NCBI GenBank assembly: GCA_022432975.1
Contig: CM039515.1
Span: 21,718,923-21,782,922 of the forward strand
Source of the DNA: Begonia masoniana
Taxonomy: Eukaryota; Streptophyta; Magnoliopsida; Cucurbitales; Begoniaceae
Length of the DNA: 64,000 nucleotides
Direction of reading: 5' to 3'
Shown here: positions 46,482-64,000 of the stretch, piece after piece
How positions within the stretch are numbered: position 1 is the first letter of the stretch
Layout of the letters: every line of letters begins with the position of its first letter
Notes under the pieces: generated by a model
Databases searched by the model: none
What the model saw: only the letters and a program-made list of their open reading frames with translations
What the model was told of the DNA's origin: nothing
Program-made: the position numbers and the translations under genes

Positions 46482-48926
46482 TGTGAAACCGATCTTCCTC
46501 ACGGGTCGTCACGATGTCATGACTTTTCTTTAAACTTATCCTTACTTTTATTAACCTCTGTATCGTAGTGTCCCCTTTTTTTTTTGTTTATATCATATCT
46601 CATCCTAACTTAACTTAAATTCGCTGATAACCTCATTTAGCTTTCACTCCTGCTGATCGCTAAACGACAAACATCTAGTTGTTCTACCGGTCAGCACCGT
46701 GCATCTCACAAGATTCATTAAACATCTATCGGTAGGCACACATATTTGCATCTGCCGACAGTCACGTGCAACTCGTGTGACCAATTAAAACCCCGTTCAA
46801 TTATACAACGGAAGTCGTCTACATCTGCCGATGAGAGAACAATAAACGATGCTCTCATCTGCCGATGAGAGAACAATAAACGATGCTCTCATCTGCCGAT
46901 GGCAAATACGCTATATCTGCCGATGACGTGGCATCGCATCTTCCGATAGCTTAACTCACTACTCATACCGACCGCCAGATAACAGACATTGCCGTCATCT
47001 GCCGATGGCTTAAGACAACTACATCTTCCGACAGATTAACTCACCATCTGCCGATGGCAAATACTCCTTATTACCGATGACGTCAGCCGGAAGACAAATA
47101 CCTTTCCTCTTCCGATGACGTCAGCCGGAAGACAAACTTCCCGACTCCCATCACAATCCTCCTGCCGATGACGTCAGCCGGAAGACAAATATTTTCCTCT
47201 TCCGATGACGTCAGCCGGAAAGATGAGCATACTAAATTACACATCGTCTGCGATGGCGTCGGCTAGAAGCTTAACACTACTTTTATACATCTCTTAAACA
47301 CATCCATTCAGAATACACATAGCGGAAGACTCAATATCATATAATCTCTTCATGGTTTCTTAGTTATCCTCAAAGTAAGGAACTCATTCAAACAGGTCTT
47401 GACTCTCATACTTAAGGTAAATCTACCATAATTAAACCTCAGTATTCATAAAACATACTAAAAACATAGAGTACGACCAGGAGTCTCATTTCGCCATCCA
47501 GCCACAGACCTCACCCTCTGAGTACCTCCACACCAGTTTAGACATTTTCATCAACTTTGAATTCCTCACCGATATTTCTTCACCTACATCATAAGGTGTA
47601 ACTGTAAGCCTAAGGCTTAGTAAGGAATGCAAACTATTATGAGTTCATGAATGCATAACTTGGAGGAAAAAAAACGTGCTCATAAGTCTTTTCTTTTCAT
47701 GTACTTACCTTAATCATCATTCATAATCGTATCTTGTATTCATAGTTCATAATCATCATTCGTAGACATGCTCATATTCATCATTCCTTTCATCATTCGT
47801 ATTCTTCATTACATTATGTGGATTTAAGAGAGGATTTGTGCTGGTAAAGGGGGTTCGACAGTGAGTTTGATCATGGTCCCTACTGCGGGTCGTATTCATA
47901 TGTCCTACTGGCGGGACTGTGACAGTACGCCGAACCACCCCCAACCCTCACTTAACCACGTTGCATAAGTTTTATCTTCTTATCTTATTCATGAGAAAAC
48001 ATATTTCAAAACATTTTCATATGCTTGAGGAGTAAAACATGATGCATAACATAAATGCACTTAATCATCGAACTATGACAGGGGAGTACATCAGAATAAC
48101 AGAACCATATCCATCGACATTTCATCATATTCTCCGACATTTCCTCAAACATACAGTAGACAACGTTCACTAAATCTAACAGAACCCTTTGATGTAGGGC
48201 CCTATTGGCCGAAACTTAGTACATTCACTTACCTGGATTCCTTAGCAACTTGAATCACTTTCCTTCAGCTCCTTCACCTAGCATATTTCACATTACAATA
48301 GTTAAATAAAGTCCTAAAAGTTCTAGTCATCAGTCATCCTAAAATCTAATAGCTAGAGTCACCCCTCGAATCCCTTAGTCTAATGCTCTGCACAGAATCT
48401 GAAATCCAAGATAGGACAGCAGATTCAACAATCAATTAAATCTGAGGTAGATTACTTAAAATGTCTAGAATCTATTCGGGTTGACATTACTACCCTCGGA
48501 TTCGAATGTTCTAAAGCAACACGGCCATTGCTAAATTCCAAGTTCAAATGCCGGGCCGAAAACAGAGCTAATGAACTGATAGATAGCTGCATTTGTCTAT
48601 GCATACCTCGGATGCGGATTCGCAGAGGAAATGCAGGCTGAAACTAGTCACCGGTGAGGGAGAATGACGGCAACCGAGAGCAGGAGCTTGGGAAGAAGAA
48701 ATCGCCGAGAGAAAAGGGGAAGGGTGTCGGCTACTTAGCTTTTTAGAAATTTGAACTCCTTCCATTTTCTTTAAATACAAACTCTTACTCCTCATATTAC
48801 CATTATGCCACTCGACCTAGTTCAAAAATCCACATATTATTAATTTAGCCTTGTCTTAAATTCTAATCCGGAAAAGTGACCGATAATATAGTTAAAAGTT
48901 ACCTGGCCGAAATGTCGGGTGTTACA
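46482..48926 (-). repeat. 3' LTR of element D (2445 bp)
   Basis: On the minus strand it starts TGTAACACCC at 48926 after the purine tract (48927-48940). The outer end near 46482 is noisy. It contains a CATCTGCCGATG-type repeat field (~46820-47060) and TGACGTCA modules within 47080-47225. Only 11 T occur at ~46570, where the other LTR has 1828. Confidence 0.88.
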
Positions 48927-48967
48927 TCCACCCCTCCTTAAACAAAATTTTCGTCCCCGAAAATTGG

Positions 48968-51900
48968 TCAAGCAAAGAGTTCTGGATACTTGTCCAACAT
49001 ATCCTGCTGTAGTTCCCAGGTAGTCTCTTCAATACCATGATTCTTCCACAAGACTTTAACCAACAAGATCTCCTTATTCCTTAGAGTCTTCACTGTAGAA
49101 TCCAAAATTTGTACTGGTTCTCCTCATACACCAAATTAGGCTCAACTTCAATTTCCATTGGTTTAACAACCTGAGTCGGATCACGTATGCATTTCCTTAG
49201 CATAGACACATGAAAGACATTGTGAACCTTTTCCAAAGATGGAGGCAAAAGTAATCTATAGGCTGTGCTACCAATCTTAGCTAAGACAGGGAATGGTCCA
49301 ATGAACCGTGGGTTAAGCTTTCCCTTCTTACCAAATCTTAAGACTCCTCTAAATGGCGAAATCTTAAGGAAAACTTCATCACCAACAGAAAACTCAAGAT
49401 CCCTTCTTCTTTGGTCCGCATAACTCTTCTTGTCGGCTTTGTGCAGTTAACATCCTTTTCCTAATGACTGTAATCTTGTCTGACATTTGTTGTAGAATCT
49501 CGGGGCCCAATAGCTTCGCTTCACCAACCTCATCCCAGTACAAAGGTGACCTACATTTCCTGCCATACAAAGCTTCATAGGGTGCCATACCAATCGTGGA
49601 CTGATAACTATTGTTGTAAGAAAACTCAATCAGAGGTAGGTGTCTACTCCATGTAGTCTGAAAGTCTAGCACACATGCTCTCAACATATCCTCGAGTATC
49701 TGAATGTCCTCTCGGATTGTCCATCTGTCTGCGGGTGAAGGCGGTACTGAAGGATAACTTTGTACCTAATGTACCATGCAAACTCTTCCAGAATCGGGAG
49801 GTGAACCTAGGGTCACGATCAGAAACTATGGAAACGGGGATCCCATGCAGCCTGATAATTTCTTGAACATAAAGATTAGCAAGTTGGTCCATCGTGTAGG
49901 TTGTCTTTACAGGTAAGAAATGAGCTGACTTTGTCATCCTATCAATCACAACCCAAATACTGTCATGTCCTTTAGTTGTTTTAGGTAAGCCTACAACAAA
50001 ATCCATGGCAATGTTTTCCCACTTCCATTCGGGAATAGGTAGAGGTTGAAGGGTACCTCCTGGTCGTTGGTGCTCGGCTTTAACTTGCTGGCATACCAAG
50101 CATGATTCCACGTACTTGGCGACATCCCTCTTCATATTAGGCCACCAATAAAGTAACTTCAAGTCTCGATACATCTTGGTGCTACCAGGATGTACAGAAA
50201 AGGAAGACGAGTGAGCCTCGGCCAAAATCAACTTACGTAATTCTTCATCACAAGGGACATACCATCGATTCCTAAATCTCAGGATTCCATCATTGGAAAG
50301 ACTAAACTCGGAGGTGGCGTCCTTCAACTTATTCATCATACAGTTATTCTCCTCGGAATCCTTCTGTTGTGACTCTTTGATCTTTTCCAAAACCGTTGGT
50401 TGAATGGTCAAATCGGTAAGTAAGGCTGACAACTCTGGAACTAGTTCCAATTCAAACTTCTGAACTTCAGTCCTCAAGGGTGCAGACATAACTGACACTG
50501 CGGGTTGCATTGTCTTAGACATTCTGCTCAAAGCATCGGCTACAGCATTAGCCTTACCCGGGTGGTACTTGATTTCAAAGTCATAGTCCTTAACAAATTC
50601 TAACCAACGTCTTTGTCTCATGTTTAATTCCTTTTGGGTGAAAAGATACTTTAAACTCTTGTGGTCAGAAAATACATCGCACTGCCGTCCATACAAATAG
50701 TGCCTCCAAATTTTTAAAGCAAAACAACTGCAGCTAGCTCTAAATCATGAGTGGGGTAATTCTGTTCATAACCTTTAGTTGCCTAGAGGCATACGCCACA
50801 ACTTTACCTTCTTGCATCAAAACACATCCCAAACCAATCTTGGATGCGTCACAATAAACACTAAATTTTCCTTCTTCAGTTGGGAGAGTCAATAGTGGGG
50901 CTGTCGTTAACTTCTGTTTCAGTGATTGGAAGCTGTCTTCACAAGCTTCGGTCCAAGAGTACTTGAGGTCCTTCTTGGTTAAGTTGGTTAAAGGTTTAGC
51001 TATCATAGAAAATTCCTTAATGAACTTCCTATAATAACCAGCCAGACCAAGGAAGCTTCGAACTTCACTGACATTCTTTGGCTGTGGCCAGTCCTTAACG
51101 GCCTGAACCTTAGTTGGGTCTACTGATATGCCCTCAGCAGAAATGACATGACCTAAAAAGTTGACTTTATCCAGCCAAAATTCACATTTGGACAGTTTGG
51201 CATAGAGTTGTTGCTGTTTTAAGGTTGATAACACTATTCTCAAATGTTTAGCATGGTCGGCTTCAGTCTGTGAGTATATTAAAATGTCATCTATAAACAC
51301 AATCACAAACTTATCCAGGTACTCACGAAACACTCGGTTCATCAAGTCCATGAAAGCTGCAGGTGCGTTAGTCAGTCCAAATGACATTACAAGAAATTCA
51401 TAGTGTCCGTAGCGGGTTCTGAAGGCTGTCTTTGGTATATCTCCCTCCTTAACCTTCAGTTGGTAATAACCCGAACGTAAGTCAATCTTTGAGAATACTT
51501 TAGCTCCTTGTAGTTGGTCAAACAGGTCATCAATCCGGGGTAAAGGATATTTATTCTTGACTGTCAACTTATTTAGTTCTCTGTAGTCTATACACATTCT
51601 AAGAGAACCATCTTTCTTTTTAACGAAAAGGACAGGTGCACCCCAGGGAGAACTACTAGAACGTATGAATCCCTTGTCAACTAATTCCTGTAGTTGGACC
51701 TTTAATTCTTTTAACTCAACAGGTGCCATCCGGTAAGGATTCTTAGATACAGGTAATGCCTCGGGGTATGTATCGATCACGAATTCTATCTCTCTATCGG
51801 GTGGTAACCCGGGCAAGTCGTCCAAGAATGCTTCAGGAAACTCTTGAACTATAGGGATATCTTGTAATTCCACCTTACTCTTTACTCGGACATCCATTAT

Positions 51901-53387
51901 GTTAGCTAGATAACTCAAACAACCACTCTTCAGTAACCGTTGAGTCACTAGAGAGGATATAATTGGTATCTTACTTATTTTTGGAATAGCTTGGAAGGTA
52001 TACCGATCGCCATTTGGGGGTCGGAAATCAACTAGGCCAGACCTACAACTAATCGTGGCATAATGCCTAAATAACCAATCCATTCCTAAAATAATTTCAT
52101 ATCCTTTCATGTCAATCATAATCAGTTCTACATATAGCTCCTTATCTCCTAAGGACAAAACATCACCCTTCAACATTTGCTCAGAATGTAAAGACTTCCC
52201 TGATGGTAACATAACTCTATACGGTTTATCAACTGGTGAAAGTTCTAACTTATGTTTACACACAAACAGGGTTGCTATGAATGAGTGTGTGGCTCCCGTA
52301 TCAATAAGTGTATAAGCAGAAAGACCACAAACCATAATGGTACCTGATATGACCGTGCGTGGTTCAGCATCTTCATCCTCCATCATAGCATAGACTCTTG
52401 GTGCAACTCTGATTCGATTCGGGTCTGATGGCATCGGGCAGTCTCTGGCTATGTGTCCAACCTTGTCACATCTATAGCAACGGCCAGAGTGCAGCTTGCA
52501 CTCACCATGGTGATTCTTCTGGCAGTTTGAGCATAGAGGGGCTAATGGTCGTTTTCCTTTTCCTTGATCATCGTTTGGATTGAAGGGTCTCTTTATGCCC
52601 TGCTGCTGCTGTTGTCCTCTGTTCGGCTGTGGTTGCCATCCTTTGTTCTGACGTGGTGGTGGTTGAGTCTCCTTAATGAACTTCCTTGGCTGTTCACGCT
52701 GTGCATAAGCTGTCATCTCAGCCTCCTCCAATTCCAAGGCCTTAGCCGTCACTTCGCCATAAGGTACATTGTGTATCCCAGAAGTCTTTACCTTCACATA
52801 CAAACTCGGCTTTAGTCCTTGAACCAAATTGATAAATCTTGTCCTCATCATTCTCAACCAATCGGGGAGCAAACCGTGATAAAGCATCAAATTTGCATAT
52901 ATAATCCGTCACAGAGCCCAGATTGTCGCAGATTCATGAACTCTTGCTTCTTGCTGGCCTGGAACTGGTCCTATTGAAGTCTTGTCCAAAGAAGGCGAGT
53001 CTTAAACATATCCCACAAGTCATAGTCCCTGCAGTAACAGTGCTCTGAGAGAATCACCACCAATGTCTTGCATTCAGCTCCCAATGATAGACACAATAGG
53101 TGACTCTATATCCTTCATCAACTTTTGCATACTTGAACATGTCCTCAACCTTCCGAATCCATCTTCAGGCATAAACAAGGATCAGAAACTTGACCATTAA
53201 ATGTCGGGGTCTAAGCCTGTGAAAGCGCTCACCCCATGATCAGGAGTACAATAGAGCTGGAGTTCCCAAGCTCTTCCCTAGTAGTCACTAGTTGCTCTAT
53301 TTGTCGCGATTGGCGATTAACTAATTCTATCAGCTGAGCAACAGTGGTACTATCCACGTTGTCTTCCCTCTGTTGACCTCTTACCAT
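48968..53387 (-). CDS. gag-pol: Element D gag-pol, near-intact apart from small indels
   Basis: Start MVRGQQ at 53387, end at 48968. Domains as in A: knuckle [14 protein letters not shown], protease [16 protein letters not shown] (FIDDILIYS), RNase [10 protein letters not shown], integrase [21 protein letters not shown]. At the codon where A has a stop, D has Trp (TGG). Breaks are single-base: around 52880-53230 in gag (several), ~50700-50745 in RNase H (one A missing in a run), ~49690-49740 in integrase, and ~49440. Most fall in homopolymers. If those are sequencing errors, D may be a full-length coding copy. The C-terminal end (~49115-48971) has chromodomain-like similarity to A. Confidence 0.88.
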
Positions 53388-53531
53388 CTTGAGATTCCTA
53401 AACAATAATAGAAACACATCTTAACATAATGACATCACTAGAATCGTAAATACTTACAGTTGTTGGAGAGTACTCGGGTGGCAATCTGTGCTGGAAGGCA
53501 GTCTACAGAACCGATTTTAGAACCTGGTTTA

Positions 53532-53543
53532 GCTTTGATACCA
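53532..53543 (-). other. Primer binding site of element D
   Basis: Minus-strand TGGTATCAAAGC, identical to A's site, four bases from the LTR edge at 53548. Confidence 0.87.
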
Positions 53544-53547
53544 TAAT

Positions 53548-59520
<5,973 letters not shown>

Positions 59521-59921
59521 CCTCGTATGTTTCATCAACAACACTTTAACCGAGGGTGTGCTTTCCCATAACTTAAAAGTCCGTTTCTGAAAACAAAGAA
59601 AAGAATCTTGAAATTTCCGAGCCAGACGATGAAGAGGGCGGTGGGGTCTTTGAGATGAACAGAATCTGTTGGGGAAAAATATGGACTGGGCGGGCTTGCT
59701 CGATCCTTGGCAGGCTCGCAAGCCTAGCCCCTGGGCTCGTCGGCCCGTCTCATGGGACTGGGCCAGACTCAACTCACTATATTAGCAAGTCGAGCCTGCG
59801 GGCCAGCCTACTGGTTAAAAATCTCAAAAGAATGAAAATATATTTAACACAAATCTTACCAACCAGAATGAGTATTATAGCAAATACATTTGAAAAGAAC
59901 AAACTCGCAAAATGCCTAAAT
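59521..59921. other. Unassigned sequence between poly-T and papain pseudogene
   Basis: It contains a short acidic-looking frame (about 59605-59665, SEPDDEEGGG on plus) and a GGCCC/GGGCT-rich part (59680-59815) resembling the one left of the poly-T. I recognise no gene or element. Confidence 0.45.
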
Positions 59922-60557
59922 CTAAACTAAGAGAGCCACAATACTAGTCGTAAAAAACATATTTAGGAAATAAACCCGAATACCTAAAGGAATTGTAGGT
60001 GATTCTAGTAAATTTATCTCTTTTTCACCTTTCACAGTATCAATTCTAACTAGTTATTGACTTATTTTTCCATATCCGTTGTCGCCTCAGGTCACTCTCC
60101 ATGAATTTTTAATTATATAGAATTTTTTACCTTTTTTGTTGACCACAAATCCAATTGCTAAAACTGCATGTCGTGGTTTCTTGAATAAATCTTTCGTATT
60201 TGCAAGTCCCTTGTAAATTTTGTGCATTTTTAAATTTTGATATTAAGCATTGTTATTAAATAAAATATAGTAAAATGTTGATGATACAGGTAACTATTCC
60301 TATCGATATTTTCAAATCCTTAAATTCTTTCGTGATATGTACTATTATATCAACTGGTTGGCGTCAGATGTAGTATTATAGGTCATTCATGGTTATTTTC
60401 TTATAATCTTTCATTTTTAATTTCATCTATAATTAAAAAAATCATTACGCAAATTAAAAAAAATATTAGAAAAACAATATTAGTTTGTTTTACTTACCTT
60501 GAGCACGTTGCCATAACATCTCATTTTTCTTGGAAAGGATAAGTCTTTTAGGCTTAC

Positions 60558-61550
<993 letters not shown>

Positions 61551-61682
61551 CCGTGTTATTATTCAATGATGCCTTGCGATAATGCGAGAGATAACAACTT
61601 CGTTCATCTGTGATCTCTTTTCTTGGATTTTCTTCGACACAGTTGATTAATTGTTGTTGCGACAACTGTAGTTTGTTGACTG
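61551..61682. repeat. Flank repeat, copy 2
   Basis: Near-copy of 60558-60686 with several one- to three-base differences at 61580-61610. It is followed by ten T and then the true continuation of the papain exon. Confidence 0.92.
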
Positions 61683-61782
61683 TTTTTTTTTTCATGTGAA
61701 ATATTAGCCAAGAACTCTACCGCAACTGCTATTAGCCAAGGACTCTAACGAGCATCCTGCGCCACACCGTATACAATTCTGT

Positions 61783-62579
61783 TGTAGCACCCAGTTTCAT
61801 TGAACCAATTGATCTTATCAACTAATAGTATACATTTTGTGGATGAAATTGGGAGAAATATTGATTAGGTTAATGAGTGACTAAGTAAGGGCATAATGGT
61901 AAATTGAGACCTATAGTAATAACCTATTTAGAGAAAGAGACTTTGTAATTAATGCACTGTAGCCGCCACTATTTCCTATATTTCCTTTTTCGGCTTTCAG
62001 CTCAAGCAGCAGAGCTCCTAGGTGATTCTTCTACTTGATTCTCCTCCGAACTAGGTGAGTCCTATTTTCGATTCCTTGCTGTACTAGTAGCTAGTGATGA
62101 TTGGGGAGAGCATAAATGTGATTTTCGTGAATGCCGTATAAGTGAGCTAGTTCGGGTTTTGTGGTAAATCGGGAATGCTCAATGAACTACGCTTCCAAAC
62201 TAGTGTCTCTAGAATTCTAGCGGTTTAGAATGGAGTTTAGAGAAAGTCTAATGTATGTTCTGTCTATGGCTTTAGGTTTGAGTAGGCTCCAGAGGTAGTC
62301 TTCCATCCAATACTTTCCAGGAGACCAGGTAAGTAAAGTATGCTTGTGCCTTCGAGCCTACATCACAAAACAGTAGGGTGTGAATGCTTGAAACGTGTGT
62401 ATGCAGCATCATATTTTAAAGTATGCGAAAATAAATTTACATGAAATGACATGGTAATGAATGAACAGACTGTAACAGTTGTTAAGGTAACTAATCCGCC
62501 CCTTAATCAAGAGAGAGGATGTATGACTTTGGGAGAAGTGATCCAAATCTCAATTTCACATGGGGATCTGAACAGTTGT
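61783..62579 (+). repeat. LTR J: F/E-family LTR, 5' part
   Basis: It begins TGTAGCACCC directly in the papain pseudogene (left flank TCTGT). Matches F's LTR: CACTGTAGCCG (~61957), AGGTAAGTAAAG (~62328), and one decayed unit of the 96-bp repeat (~62480-62560). It is interrupted at 62580 by K. Whether it is a solo LTR or the 5' end of a full element cannot be seen. Confidence 0.85.
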
Positions 62580-64000
62580 TGTAGCATCCCTAATACTGTA
62601 CCCAATTTCCCGTACATATATATATTTTATCCTTATACTTTAAATAAACTCTAAGCAGAAATCAAATCGAAATTGAAATCATGAAAACCTATTTCTTTAA
62701 ACCATTTAAATTAAACTTAAAACTAATATAAATAAAACTTAAAACATTTAATAAAAACTATAAAACAATCGATTTAAAAGAGGGAGGGCAGAAGGGACAT
62801 TTGTCTCTGAAGACATGAGGGCGATCGATCGCTGCACCAGCGATCGATCGTCGCACAATGCAGCGGTCGATCGCTGCTAGCGATCGATCCCCGCGATCGA
62901 TCACTGCAGCATTTTCTGGCATATCTCTCTGGAATCCGAAATTCTAGAGAGCAAATTTCACCTTTTTCATACATTTTCATCCTTTACATTTATCATCTTA
63001 TGCACCCTAATTAACGATCCAAACCTACGTCAAACTTTCATAAAAACGAACTGCATGGATACGTTTAAAAAATCGACAAATCCTCCTATTTTAAATTCCA
63101 AGCAGTTCCAATGAAACATTATAAAAACACGGTTTATAAAGCAGGTTTTCAAATCGTTTAAAAACAGCAAAATATGAACCTGACATCTAGCCAGATCCAA
63201 GCATCATAATATGTTCTAACTTTATACATATGTTGTCCCAAAATAACCCAGTGCTCTCAAATACGTACAGATCCCTAGGGTCAAAACGCGCCGACTGCTC
63301 AGCACACTCCCACGGGTCATTCTCCATCAACTGCATCATACATCAGGTAGGATGACCGAGTCGTCCTCACCTGGCTCAATGTCACCTATCACGTCACCTA
63401 CACCATACAGACACACTATGAGCTAAAGGCTCAGTAAATTCTAAGTAAATGCAGATGCGTGCAGTGCATATGGAGTTTAGAAATCATGCATAACATACAG
63501 AGCGTCGCAGACAGAATATCACCGAGATCTCATCCCCCTAACCGAAGGGGGCCCATCCAGCGTCGGACTACCCCGTGCGGTTAGAGGAGGGGGGACACGC
63601 TTACAACACGTACAGCCGTGCCTGAGCCCCACCTCGCATGACCAGATAACAAATTACGTTCATTAATTACATTACATGAGATATGGTATCGGCCAGACCC
63701 TTAATCGGCCCGCACAATTGATCGATAGCCCCCAATTTCTGGCCACATTGGTTTTCTGAAACATCGTGCAGAAATTCATTTTCATGCAAGTTAAAATACT
63801 GATGCATGAACAGTTCATATAAATGTAAACAATTCAAGCATGCGTACCATCAAGACTGTAAAGGAAAATAACCTACGAAAACGTTTAAACCTAGCTACCC
63901 AACCAAAGCAATTTAAACACACATAACTCTAAGATCCTCGACGCGACATCGAAGTACGGTGTAGGCCAATCGGCCAGAGTAAGTCACGAGAACTTATCTT
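62580..64000 (-). repeat. LTR K: B/C-family LTR, minus strand, runs off the window
   Basis: On the plus strand it starts TGTAGCATCC (the LTR 3' end) and is colinear with the C LTR from 33754 to about 35225. It has a CGATCG palindrome cluster at 62819-62930. The element's other end lies beyond 64000, so solo LTR versus complete element is open. Confidence 0.85.
62819..62930. repeat. CGATCG palindrome cluster in LTR K
   Basis: Repeated GCGATCGATCGC-like blocks (GGGCGATCGATCGCTG, CAGCGATCGATCGTCG, GCGGTCGATCGCTGC and others) sit just left of TCTCTGGAATCC, the same landmark as in B (reverse strand) and C. Confidence 0.85.

Overview
The window is plant nuclear DNA, from an angiosperm and probably a eudicot; I cannot name the species. 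It is almost entirely a nest of Ty3/gypsy LTR retrotransposons. Most belong to the chromodomain-bearing Tekay/Del-like chromovirus type, with LTRs of about 2.2-2.9 kb, an initiator-Met-type primer site, and an integrase ending in a chromodomain-like tail. One complete element (G) is of the CRM/centromeric-retrotransposon type. The only host-gene-like sequence I can support is a broken papain-family (C1A) cysteine peptidase gene near the right end. There are no tRNA or rRNA genes and no intact cellular gene.

Layout, left to right. 1-9222: element A (+), young, gag-pol broken by one stop, left LTR rearranged. 9223-16535: the 3' part of element B (+), whose gag A entered; its pol carries a 1.33-kb tandem duplication. 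16536-29391: element E (-), degenerate, entered by B in its RNase H region and by element G (-, 21000-28751, target duplication CATGA) in its 5' LTR. 29392-33753: 3' part of element F (+), entered by E in pol; its LTR carries 56 copies of a 26-bp repeat. 33754-41308: element C (-), B family, inserted in F's LTR and running into a 100-N gap (41309-41408). 41409-46481: element H (+), A family, full of single-base indels that look like unpolished long reads. 46482-56963: element D (-), A family, nearly intact pol, with an impossible 1.8-kb poly-T inside its right LTR. 56964-59921: low-copy AT-rich DNA with a second poly-T (1.6 kb). 59922-61782: papain-family pseudogene (-) with a third poly-T (0.86 kb) flanked by a duplicated stretch. 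61783-62579: F-family LTR (J, +). 62580-64000: B/C-family LTR (K, -).

The relative order of insertion reads directly from the interruptions: F is oldest, then E and C in F, then B and G in E, then A in B; separately K in J. LTR comparison agrees: A's LTRs differ at about 7 of 1724 positions and G's at about a dozen of roughly 1015.

The most unusual biology is inside the LTRs. At corresponding LTR positions each family carries its own fast-evolving repeat module: TGACGTCA arrays in A, D and E; 35-bp units in A; 26-bp units in F; 96-bp units in E and F; and CGATCG or GCGAT palindrome clusters in B, C and K. Strong splice-donor sequences in the LTRs and a GTAAGT...AG pair just before gag suggest a spliced leader. 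Much of the rest, including the homopolymers, the duplicated flanks, the indel-rich copy and possibly the inverted LTR, should be treated as assembly trouble until checked against reads.
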